NCBI GenBank assembly: GCA_964501315.1
Contig: CAZCSO010000002.1
Location: 62,001 to 126,000 of the forward strand
From: UBA5603 sp964501315
GTDB taxonomy: Bacteria > Bacillota_I > Bacilli_A > Izemoplasmatales > Hujiaoplasmataceae
Reading direction: 5' to 3'
DNA: 64,000 bases
Shown here in pieces: positions 17,224-24,029 of this stretch (its first letter is position 1; every line of letters starts with the position of its first letter). The notes under the pieces were generated by a model that saw only the letters and a program-made list of their open reading frames with translations, was not told the DNA's origin and did no database searches. A program made the translations under genes and the position numbers.

Positions 17224-18387
17224 ATGAAATCATTTTTTGTTAAACACGGTCTGTCCGTCGTATTGGTTCTCTTGGTTGCCTTTGTCTTTGTCGGAGGAAA
17301 TCTTTACAGCCGATTTATGACAGATCAAATCGCAGTTCACGAAGAAGAAAATCAAGGTAGTCTCATCAATGAATTACTATTGGGTTTATTCGACGGAGCT
17401 ACGGATGCAGAAGAATTCACGACAACCCCTGTCGATGTTACGTATTTCAAACCGTTGTCCTCAACGGATTCCTACACGCCCGTATTGACAGGCAGTTATA
17501 AGATTTACGAAGGAACCACTCAAGTCGGGGTCGTCTATATCATCACGACTTTTGGTAAAAATGCTAATCTTCAAGTCGCCTATGGCATTACCCTCGCTGA
17601 CCATAGCTTATCGGGAGTAACCGTCATCAGCAACGAGGAAACCCCCAGTTATTTTGCTAATTTAAACGATGCTTTCTTTAATCAATTTGATGGTAAAACG
17701 CTCGATGACATTGGCTTTTCATTGGACGCCGTAGCGGGGTCAACCATGTCGTCAAAGGGAATTGAAACCGGTATGTTCTATGCACGTGAACAATACGCTC
17801 AGGATTACGGTTTCGTCATCCCATCGATTGTCATGACGTTAAATACTTTGACGTATAACACCGATTTGGCAACCTTCATTGAAAAACCGTACATCGCCGA
17901 TGTTACCTATGGGGATGACGATACCAACGTAGTTGTCTACTTATCAAGTTCCTTTGAATATGCTGGGCTAATTACTGGTACCGAACCTGCATCAGATGTT
18001 CAGTCAGCAATCAAGAGTTTTGCATCGAAGAGCACGGATGTATCATCGAGTTCCTATTTTGTATCCTGGGATGATACGACGCGTACGTTGGTCATCTATG
18101 CTAAAGGTTATTCTAAAAAAGGAATTCTCGGTACATTTGTCTTAAATGAATCATTATCGTCCGTCGCTAGTTTTAGCGTTGAAACCTATGAATCGTATCC
18201 TTACAGTGAATCTTACAACTCAGCGTTAGGCGAACCGCCCTATGTTGAAAACAATCTCATCAATCAATACTTGAATGATGAACCTCAAATTGATGGTGTT
18301 GCGGGAGCTTCGGTTACTTCCAATGCCATGAAAGAAATGCTAACCCTTCTTGACTTGTTCATTGAAGGACAGAATGGAGGCTTATAA
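17224..18387 (+). CDS. Extra membrane-anchored protein with two FMN-binding (RnfG-like) domains
   Basis: 387 residues: one N-terminal transmembrane anchor (about 5-28), then two successive FMN_bind-type domains outside the membrane. Domain 1 contains SNEETPSYF and ends in DAVAGSTMSSKG (about 177-188); domain 2 ends in DGVAGASVTSNAM (about 357-369). Both match the ApbE acceptor pattern D-x-x-x-G-[AS]-[TS]-x-[TS]. It sits where rnfG is expected, but a normal RnfG is encoded immediately after it, so it is an additional flavin carrier and not the sole G subunit. ATG 17224 follows the rnfD stop by 2 bp. Confidence 0.75.
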   Translation: MKSFFVKHGLSVVLVLLVAFVFVGGNLYSRFMTDQIAVHEEENQGSLINELLLGLFDGATDAEEFTTTPVDVTYFKPLSSTDSYTPVLTGSYKIYEGTTQVGVVYIITTFGKNANLQVAYGITLADHSLSGVTVISNEETPSYFANLNDAFFNQFDGKTLDDIGFSLDAVAGSTMSSKGIETGMFYAREQYAQDYGFVIPSIVMTLNTLTYNTDLATFIEKPYIADVTYGDDDTNVVVYLSSSFEYAGLITGTEPASDVQSAIKSFASKSTDVSSSSYFVSWDDTTRTLVIYAKGYSKKGILGTFVLNESLSSVASFSVETYESYPYSESYNSALGEPPYVENNLINQYLNDEPQIDGVAGASVTSNAMKEMLTLLDLFIEGQNGGL

Positions 18388-18388
18388 G

Positions 18389-18931
18389 ATGAAAAAAGGA
18401 CTTGTATCTGGCCTTGTTCTCCTAATTATCGGCATCGTTTGCGGAGCCTTGTTGGCAGGCATTAATGCCGTTACGGCCCCCATCATCAAGGCCAATGCCG
18501 ATCAAAAAGTATTGGATTCATTGAAGGATGTCTATCCTAGTTCATCCAACTATAACCTTGAAACCATTGAAGAAGAAGGCGATGTCTCGACCCTCTTTGT
18601 GCTATCGGATAAGACGACCGGTGATACCGTCGCCATCATCTATTCGGTCAGCGCTTATGGCTATCAATCGGATGTTTCGATGTTAATCGCCGTTGAAAAG
18701 AACAGCGAAAATCAATTGCTTGTCGTTGGCTACACCGTTGTTAGCCAAGGCGAAACATCGGGCATTGGTGATCAAATCGTCGGACATGATTTCAAGATGA
18801 ATGGCAAAGTCATCACTGATTTAGCAACGTTTGATGCCGTTTCAGGCGCTTCGTATTCAAGCGGAGCTGTTAGAACGTGTTTTGAATCCGTTGGTTCAAG
18901 GGCTCAAGCTGATTTTGGAGGTGCGAACTAA
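18389..18931 (+). CDS. rnfG: RnfG, FMN-binding subunit
   Basis: 180 residues with one N-terminal transmembrane helix (GLVSGLVLLIIGIVCGALLAG) and a single FMN_bind domain on the outer face. Landmarks are GETSGIGDQIV and the flavinylation motif DAVSGASYSSGAV near residue 150, where Ser replaces the more usual Thr. The ATG at 18389 is selected because GGAGG lies 8 bases upstream; an ATG 39 bases earlier lies inside the preceding gene. Its stop overlaps the rnfE start (TAATG). Confidence 0.9.
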   Translation: MKKGLVSGLVLLIIGIVCGALLAGINAVTAPIIKANADQKVLDSLKDVYPSSSNYNLETIEEEGDVSTLFVLSDKTTGDTVAIIYSVSAYGYQSDVSMLIAVEKNSENQLLVVGYTVVSQGETSGIGDQIVGHDFKMNGKVITDLATFDAVSGASYSSGAVRTCFESVGSRAQADFGGAN

Positions 18932-19611
18932 TGAATCAAAAAGATAATTTTCTAAAAGGTATTATCAAAGAAAATCCGTTGTTCGTTACTGTACTCGGTA
19001 CTTGCCCGTCGTTGGCGATTACGACAAAAGTTGAAAACGCCATCGGTATGGGCATTGCGGTGTTCTTCGTTTTGGTGTTGTCGAATCTGATTATTTCATT
19101 ATTGACGGTCAATCCGAAAATGAAAGAATTCATCAAACCGGTTCGTATTCCCGTTTACATCGTAGTTATCGCAACGTTGGTTACGATTGTTGAAATGGTC
19201 ATGCATGCATTCTTAGTTGATTTATACGAAAGTTTAGGTGTATTCATCCCGCTTATCGTCGTCAACTGCATCATTTTAGGACGTGCCGAAGCCTTTGCCT
19301 CCGATAACAAACCGATTGACTCGGTTGTCGATGGCATGGGAATGGCCATCGGGTATACACTCGCTTTACTCAGTATCAGCTTCTTCAGAGAATTGTTGGG
19401 GAAAGGAACCATCACCCTTTGGGGAGAAAAATCCTTGAACCCGCTTCAATTGGATTTGAATCCTGTGTTTGAATTTATTGGAATTGAACCCATCACTATG
19501 TTTGTTCAACCCGTTGGTGCGTTCTTAACCTTTGGATTTATTTTAGCCACGTTGATGGCCATCAGTCAAAAGCACCAAGCCAAAATGGCGAGTGAGGTGA
19601 AAAAATCATGA
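18931..19611 (+). CDS. rnfE: RnfE, membrane subunit
   Basis: 226-residue polytopic protein of the Rnf/Nqr D-E-type family, six hydrophobic helices. The half-channel signatures LGTCPSLAITTKVENAIGMG and IVVNCIILGRAEAFA carry the paired cysteines that coordinate the intramembrane iron in RnfA/E. The stop and start overlap on both sides (1 bp with rnfG, 4 bp with rnfA) shows tight coupling. Confidence 0.95.
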   Translation: MNQKDNFLKGIIKENPLFVTVLGTCPSLAITTKVENAIGMGIAVFFVLVLSNLIISLLTVNPKMKEFIKPVRIPVYIVVIATLVTIVEMVMHAFLVDLYESLGVFIPLIVVNCIILGRAEAFASDNKPIDSVVDGMGMAIGYTLALLSISFFRELLGKGTITLWGEKSLNPLQLDLNPVFEFIGIEPITMFVQPVGAFLTFGFILATLMAISQKHQAKMASEVKKS

Positions 19612-20189
19612 ATGTCAGTCAATTAATCTCCTTAGCCTTTGTGGCATTAATCATTGAAAACGTCATTTTGACTCAATTTTTAGGCATTTGTCCCTTCTTG
19701 GGCGTATCTAAAAAACGTAGTTCTGCCGTTGGTATGGGATTAGCCGTTGTAGCGGTCATTGTTTTAGCGGGTATCATCACATGGTCGTTGTATCATGCGG
19801 TATTGGTTCCCCTTAAAATGGAGTACATGCAAACCATCGTCTTCATTTTAGTCATCGCTGCATTGGTTCAAATGGTTGAACTGATCATCAAAAAGATTTC
19901 GCCTGCCCTTTACAAAGCATTAGGCATTTACTTACCGCTCATTACGACCAACTGTGCTGTATTAGGGGTTGCTTTATTAAACATTCGTAATGATTTTTCA
20001 TTCGCTGAAATGCTGGTCTATTCAACCTTCATTCCGTTAGGATTTTTACTGGTTATTACCATCTTTTCAATGCTTCGCGAAAAAATCGATACGGCTCCCG
20101 TTCCCAAAGCATTTAAGGGCACGCCCATTGCGTTGATTACGGCCGCCATCCTCGCCATGATCTTTTCACGGTTTGGAGGGCTGATTTAA
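19608..20189 (+). CDS. rnfA: RnfA, membrane subunit
   Basis: 193 residues, six hydrophobic helices, homologous to RnfE in inverted topology. The conserved LTQFLGICPFLGVSKK and LITTNCAVLGVALLN motifs carry the iron-ligand cysteines. ATG 19608 overlaps the rnfE stop as ATGA, and its stop overlaps the rnfB start by 1 bp (TAATG). Confidence 0.95.
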   Translation: MNVSQLISLAFVALIIENVILTQFLGICPFLGVSKKRSSAVGMGLAVVAVIVLAGIITWSLYHAVLVPLKMEYMQTIVFILVIAALVQMVELIIKKISPALYKALGIYLPLITTNCAVLGVALLNIRNDFSFAEMLVYSTFIPLGFLLVITIFSMLREKIDTAPVPKAFKGTPIALITAAILAMIFSRFGGLI

Positions 20190-20482
20190 TGGATATTTTA
20201 ATTCCCGCATTGGTTCTCGGAGCCATCGGGTTTGCGCTCGGTTTTCTAATTTTCCTCGTCAGCAAGTACTTCCATGTTGAGGAAGATTCACGAATCGAAT
20301 CGATTGAAGCGATGTTACCAAAGTATAATTGCGGAGCGTGCGGCTACGCAGGTTGTCATGATATGGCGATCGGTCTACTAAACAAAGAAAGCAAACCTGC
20401 TCAATGCAAACCCATCAAAAAAGAAGCAAAAGAAGAACTCGAAAAGTATTTGGATGAGCTCTTCAAAGCCGAAAGTAAATAA
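20189..20482 (+). CDS. rnfB: Short RnfB: membrane anchor plus one Fe-S domain, ferredoxin domains absent
   Basis: RnfB is the ferredoxin-facing entry subunit and usually has about 260-330 residues. Here it is 97: a transmembrane helix (5-27), then the four-cysteine Fe4S4 domain in YNCGACGYAGCHDMAIG with the distant cysteine in PAQCKPI, then a lysine/glutamate-rich tail. The usual [4Fe-4S] ferredoxin repeats are missing. The stop is followed at once by a hairpin, so this looks like a genuine short gene. No downstream in-frame continuation is seen before the lipoprotein gene. Electron entry must use the single cluster or a separate ferredoxin-domain protein. Confidence 0.85.
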   Translation: MDILIPALVLGAIGFALGFLIFLVSKYFHVEEDSRIESIEAMLPKYNCGACGYAGCHDMAIGLLNKESKPAQCKPIKKEAKEELEKYLDELFKAESK

Positions 20483-20488
20483 ACTTTT

Positions 20489-20546
20489 AAAGGCGTTTTC
20501 CGTTTGGGGAACGCCTTTAACATGAAAAGGTATTCACCTTTCTTTT
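20489..20546 (+). terminator. Tandem hairpins ending the rnf operon
   Basis: The first stem has 13 bp (20489-20501 with 20506-20518, two G-U pairs) and a GTTT loop but no T-run. The second is a short stem AAAGGT/ACCTTT (20526-20541) followed by CTTTT. Together they probably stop or process the rnf transcript. Confidence 0.65.
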
Positions 20547-20551
20547 AACTA

Positions 20552-20580
20552 TTGATTATCGGATTGAAATGTATTATAAT
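20552..20580 (+). promoter_or_regulatory. Promoter of the flavin-domain lipoprotein gene
   Basis: TTGATT (20552-20557), 17-base spacer, perfect TATAAT (20575-20580), then GGGAGG before ATG 20616. The lipoprotein can thus be made independently of, and more strongly than, rnf. Confidence 0.8.
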
Positions 20581-20615
20581 GATAGACGGTCACAAAAATA
20601 ATAGGGAGGAAAAAA

Positions 20616-21581
20616 ATGAAAAAATTAGGATTACTACTTTTAGTAGTATTTGCATCCGTAGCGTTATTTGGATGCTCGACCAGTGAATTCAAAGTTGACG
20701 GAGAATTCATGGCTTTTGAAACCAGCGTTCACACCAATGGTGCAATGCAAGTTACGATGGTTTCAGTAATTATCGAAAACGGCGAAATCGTTGGTTATAA
20801 CATCGATGCTCGTCAAGGAACCAAAACACAAACTGCTGGTGCTGATACCACAGAAGACACAACCGATGATGTTTATACCTTTGCATGGAATACTAAGACG
20901 AAAAAACAACTCGGCGATGCTTACAACATGGTTACTTACGGAAATGCGATTGCTGAATGGTATGTTCAAGCCGGACGCATCGAAGCGGCGATGTTGGCCA
21001 ATGGCGTTGACTCTGTTACCTCTGATGCTGAAACGCATGTTATCGACAATGTAGCAGGCGTTACAATGAAAGACAGCGGCTATACAGAATTAGCAGCTGC
21101 TGCAATCGAACTTGCAAAACAAGGCAAATTCCAAGCAATCTATTGTTCAGAAACTGACTTGTACATGGCTTCGATGGTTGTTGAAAAAGGCGAAATCACG
21201 AATTTAACCTTAGACACCCTCCAAAAGAAGAGCACGCTTGCAAATCCAGCTGTATTCGAATGGAATGACAAAACGAAACAAGCTTTAGGTGCTGATTACG
21301 GCATGAAAGAACGCGGCGCTCAATACACCTTTGCAAATGGTGTTTGGACTGCTACTGAAAATTCACCAACGCACGAATGGTTTGAACAAGCCAACCTCAT
21401 CACGAACTACATCATGGAAACTGGCAATGTTTACAACCTCAGAACGTTAAACGGCAGAGGTATCTCAGTTGATGGTTCTACCATCGTTGATGGTTTAGCC
21501 GGTGTTACTGTTAAAACCGAAACGTATTTACTCGTTTTAACCGACCTCTTCAGCAACGTTGCTACCGGTCAATTAAAGTAA
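20616..21581 (+). CDS. Surface lipoprotein with tandem PplA-like FMN-binding domains
   Basis: 321 residues. Residues 1-19 form a lipoprotein signal ending in the lipobox LFGC, so the mature protein is lipid-anchored on the outer face. The rest is an internal duplication: FAWNTKTKKQLGDAYNM ... DNVAGVTMKD (first copy, to about residue 175) and FEWNDKTKQALGADYGM ... DGLAGVTVKT (second copy). The WxxKTKxxLGxxYxM signature and the D-x-x-x-G-x-T motif resemble Listeria PplA, a lipoprotein flavinylated by an ApbE-type enzyme during extracellular electron transfer. Flavinylation here is inferred. It lies just after the rnf operon with its own strong promoter and terminator. Confidence 0.7.
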   Translation: MKKLGLLLLVVFASVALFGCSTSEFKVDGEFMAFETSVHTNGAMQVTMVSVIIENGEIVGYNIDARQGTKTQTAGADTTEDTTDDVYTFAWNTKTKKQLGDAYNMVTYGNAIAEWYVQAGRIEAAMLANGVDSVTSDAETHVIDNVAGVTMKDSGYTELAAAAIELAKQGKFQAIYCSETDLYMASMVVEKGEITNLTLDTLQKKSTLANPAVFEWNDKTKQALGADYGMKERGAQYTFANGVWTATENSPTHEWFEQANLITNYIMETGNVYNLRTLNGRGISVDGSTIVDGLAGVTVKTETYLLVLTDLFSNVATGQLK

Positions 21582-21593
21582 GATAACAGTTTT

Positions 21594-21630
21594 AAAAGGA
21601 TTGTTTCCGTCGAAACAATCCTTTTTGTTT
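21594..21630 (+). terminator. Terminator of the lipoprotein gene
   Basis: Perfect 14-bp stem (21594-21607 with 21612-21625), CGTC loop, followed by Ts. Confidence 0.92.
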
Positions 21631-21681
21631 ATCTAAACGATAATCTTTGATATAATAAGATGAAAACTGAGGAGGTGTGCT

Positions 21682-22209
21682 ATGGAACCCTATCAAATTA
21701 TCATTGTCGTAGTACTAGCGATTATTGTCTTGGTCACACTTTTATATTGGGTATTAACACGCCGAATCGCTCATCGCCGTCGTCAAACCGTTCAAACTGC
21801 TTTGCAATCATTATTTTCTGATAACATAATCCGTCCATCGGACGTTTCTTATTTTGATTTTGCCATTGAACAAGGTCGAATTCGTTACGAGATAAAGATT
21901 CTACCGTTTGATCTAAAACATGAATTGATTATTACCAACCCAACCTATTGGTGCATCAATGCGGATTTAAAAAACTGGCGTCGTTCCACCATTCCCACAC
22001 TGGTTCCTGGCGTTAAGGAATTTATGAATTACCGAGTACCTTTTGAGGGATCGATCATCAAAATGGGACTTATTTATCCAGATTGTTATAACATCACTCG
22101 TTATTTAAACGAAAGCGATGTAGCTACGGTTCGTTTTACCGATTGTGTCTATGGTGCGTATTTCGTCAAGTTCTCGGAAATGGCTTCTTTTTTTTCGAAA
22201 GTCAAATAA
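21682..22209 (+). CDS. Membrane-anchored protein of unknown function
   Basis: 175 residues, not recognised. One N-terminal transmembrane helix (about 5-25, very rich in I and V) is followed by an arginine-rich stretch (RRIAHRRRQ), so the remainder (mixed alpha/beta, rich in aromatic residues) is probably cytoplasmic. Motifs seen: SYFDFAIEQGRIRYEIKIL and TNPTYWCINADLKNWRRS. The start has GGAGGTG, and an extended -10 TGATATAAT at 21648-21656 lies upstream. It stands alone between the lipoprotein terminator and the tRNA promoter. Confidence 0.7.
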   Translation: MEPYQIIIVVVLAIIVLVTLLYWVLTRRIAHRRRQTVQTALQSLFSDNIIRPSDVSYFDFAIEQGRIRYEIKILPFDLKHELIITNPTYWCINADLKNWRRSTIPTLVPGVKEFMNYRVPFEGSIIKMGLIYPDCYNITRYLNESDVATVRFTDCVYGAYFVKFSEMASFFSKVK

Positions 22210-22215
22210 AAAAAC

Positions 22216-22244
22216 TTTACAAAAAATGGTTTTTGTAATATCAT
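22216..22244 (+). promoter_or_regulatory. tRNA-Lys promoter
   Basis: TTTACA (22216-22221), 17-base spacer, TATCAT (22239-22244), about 12 bases before the mature tRNA 5' end. Confidence 0.6.
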
Positions 22245-22255
22245 ATCTTATGCAC

Positions 22256-22331
22256 GCGCTATTAGCTCAGTTGGTAGAGCAAATGACTCTTAATCATTGG
22301 GTCCCCGGTTCGAGTCCGTGATGGCGCACCA
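22256..22331 (+). tRNA. tRNA-Lys (anticodon CUU)
   Basis: A 76-base cloverleaf with encoded CCA. The acceptor stem GCGCTAT pairs with ATGGCGC (one G-U). The D-arm is GCTC-AGTTGGTA-GAGC. The anticodon stem AATGA/TCATT closes loop CTCTTAA, giving anticodon CTT. The T-arm holds TTCGAGT with one mismatched pair. CUU reads AAG lysine codons. It is a single tRNA with its own promoter and terminator. Confidence 0.95.
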
Positions 22332-22343
22332 TATAAGAATAAG

Positions 22344-22389
22344 TGGTTTGATACAAGAAACATAAAGTATCAAACCATTTTTATTTTTT
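22344..22389 (+). terminator. Terminator after tRNA-Lys
   Basis: Perfect 11-bp stem (22344-22354 with 22367-22377), 12-base A-rich loop, then TTTTTATTTTTT. Confidence 0.9.
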
Positions 22390-22396
22390 ACCATTT

Positions 22397-22439
22397 CTAC
22401 GCTACGTAGGTTGTATTCAGAGGTAAGTTCCGATATGAT
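22397..22439 (+). promoter_or_regulatory. Promoter of the XRE-family gene, with an adjacent small palindrome
   Basis: TTGTAT (22411-22416), 17-base spacer and TATGAT (22434-22439). Just upstream is CTACG-CTA-CGTAG (22397-22409), a candidate autoregulatory site. This promoter places the transcript start after 22440 and so rules out any start codon near 22411. Confidence 0.6.
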
Positions 22440-22458
22440 GGTAACTGGGAGGGATATA

Positions 22459-23043
22459 GTGAATAATTACATTACTGGGAAAATAATCCAAGAATTAAGA
22501 GAAAAGAGTAATTTAACTCAAGCTGAACTAGCTCATAAATTGAATGTCAGTGATAAAACAATAAGCAAGTGGGAAACTGGGAAAGGATTGCCCGATATTT
22601 CTTTAATTGAACCTTTATCGGAAGCCTTACAAATTTCGGTAATTGAACTCATGAACGGGGAATATATTACGAATCGTAACAAAGCTGGAAACATGCTTAA
22701 AAGTCATTTTTCAGTATGCCCTATCTGTGGGAATATCATCCACTCTATGGGTGAAAACATTAATTCATGTTGTGGAGTTACGTTACCCATATTGGATGGA
22801 GAAAAAGAGAATCAGGATCACAGCATAACGATTGAATCGGTTGAAAACGAGTTCTATGTCTCCATGAATCATGAAATGAGTAAGCAACATTACATTTCGT
22901 TTATTGCCTATGTTACGTATGACCGTTGTGAAATTGTAAAAATTTATCCTGAACAGGATGCAAATGCCCGATTTTTTAAGCGCGGACATGGCATTATTTA
23001 TAGTTACTGTAACAAAGAAGGACTTTTTAAAAAAACGATCTAG
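22459..23043 (+). CDS. XRE-family regulator with desulfoferrodoxin-like C-terminal domain
   Basis: 194 residues starting at GTG 22459, which has GGGAGGG six bases upstream. The N-terminal Cro/CI helix-turn-helix covers about 8-62 (LTQAELAHKLNVSDKTISKWE). A four-cysteine knuckle follows (CPICGN and SCCG). The C-terminal domain shows NHEMSKQHYISFIAYVT and FFKRGHG-x-IYSYCNKEGL, resembling the iron site of superoxide reductase, although the last HG ligand pair is EG here. It may sense oxygen, superoxide or metal. Single-gene unit with its own promoter and terminator. Confidence 0.75.
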   Translation: MNNYITGKIIQELREKSNLTQAELAHKLNVSDKTISKWETGKGLPDISLIEPLSEALQISVIELMNGEYITNRNKAGNMLKSHFSVCPICGNIIHSMGENINSCCGVTLPILDGEKENQDHSITIESVENEFYVSMNHEMSKQHYISFIAYVTYDRCEIVKIYPEQDANARFFKRGHGIIYSYCNKEGLFKKTI

Positions 23044-23082
23044 TCTTGAATCGATTGTAATTTTTATTTGTTTCCGATCACT

Positions 23083-23114
23083 AAACACAATCAGCGTTCG
23101 ATTGTGTTTTTTTT
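23083..23114 (+). terminator. Terminator of the XRE-family gene
   Basis: Ten-bp stem (23083-23092 with 23100-23109), 7-base loop, run of eight Ts. Confidence 0.88.
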
Positions 23115-23207
23115 CTCCGATTTTTACGATGAATAAACACGTGTTTATCATTGAAAAGGAGCGAATTTTTGGGATTATACAATCTTCTATACAAATCAAA
23201 AATCGTA

Positions 23208-23216
23208 TGCTATAAT
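23208..23216 (+). promoter_or_regulatory. Extended -10 of the cyclase-like/spt-like operon
   Basis: TGCTATAAT, 33 bases before the first gene's ATG at 23250. No clear -35. Confidence 0.55.
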
Positions 23217-23249
23217 AGGTTACATTGCAAATGAACTGAGGTGTTTTTA

Positions 23250-24008
23250 ATGGAGTATATCCGTAATATTATATGGGAAATATTAGAATCTCCCACACAG
23301 AATCAACCGAATAAACCGCCAAGAGTAGAAATGACGGAATCGTTTAATGATACCGAGTACGATGATATCTTTACCGATCTTTACCTTTCAATTCGTAACA
23401 TCGAAGCGTTCTATCATCCTGAAATGGATGAAAAAGCTTCGTTACTACTTGAATCGTTTATATTAGAATCCATGATTGTGCTTAAAGAAAACCCAGAAGT
23501 CTCATGGGTGACGTCGGGACCCAATTACGTTAAGGCAACTGCTTTTACGCCCGATTCCGAAACGGCAAGCTACTTATTAGAAAATGCGATTGCGATTAAC
23601 ACGATGTTAGGATTGTACAACGACGCATTGGCCGAAAACGGAATGCCTCAGATCGATGGTGGTATCGGACTTTATTCATTCCAGTCTGAACTTGCTTCAC
23701 ATGAGTGTGGATGCGAAGGATGTGGAGATGAGGGTTGTGAATGCGATGAATGTGGAGACGAAGGTTGTGGATGCGATCACGAAGAAGAAACAGGATTGGA
23801 CATACATAACGAAAATCCCTTTGCTGAACTTCTTGCGAATGAAGCCAACAGCGACACCTATGATCCAATGATTCTCAACGAGGGTTTTTACGGATTGGTA
23901 TCTGATTTTTTGTCTGATAAGGTCATGCTAGACGAGCATTTCAAAAAGACAACTATTGAACTACTCGATTTGGTTATTTATCACGGTAACGTCGTTATCG
24001 AAGAATAA
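23250..24008 (+). CDS. Degenerate class-III-cyclase-like protein with an inserted Cys/Asp/Glu-rich repeat
   Basis: 252 residues, not matched to a named family with certainty. ATG 23250 is chosen (GAGGTG before it), not GTG 23241. Residues about 40-145 follow the pattern of a nucleotidyl cyclase domain: IFTDLYLSIRNIEAF, a helix, then SWVTSGPNYVKATAF, then MLGLYNDALAENGMPQIDGGIGLYSF, which parallels the IN-x4-G-x-P-x5-GIG strand of class III cyclases. The metal-binding aspartates of active cyclases are absent, so catalysis is unlikely. A block of eight cysteines (153-175) interrupts the fold. It is 21 bp upstream of the spt-like gene and probably functions with it. Confidence 0.6.
   Translation: MEYIRNIIWEILESPTQNQPNKPPRVEMTESFNDTEYDDIFTDLYLSIRNIEAFYHPEMDEKASLLLESFILESMIVLKENPEVSWVTSGPNYVKATAFTPDSETASYLLENAIAINTMLGLYNDALAENGMPQIDGGIGLYSFQSELASHECGCEGCGDEGCECDECGDEGCGCDHEEETGLDIHNENPFAELLANEANSDTYDPMILNEGFYGLVSDFLSDKVMLDEHFKKTTIELLDLVIYHGNVVIEE
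23706..23774 (+). repeat. Thirty-base coding tandem repeat (10-residue CxCxxCGDEG)
   Basis: About 2.3 copies of a 30-base unit encode C-x-C-x-x-C-G-D-E-G. The spacing of eight cysteines in 23 residues, followed by DHEEE, suggests a metal-binding segment. Confidence 0.8.
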
Positions 24009-24029
24009 TTATATACAAGGAGATATACT

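Noticed and set aside
23706..23774. A CRISPR-like repeat array
   Set aside because: The repeat has no spacers, keeps a reading frame and lies inside a real gene.
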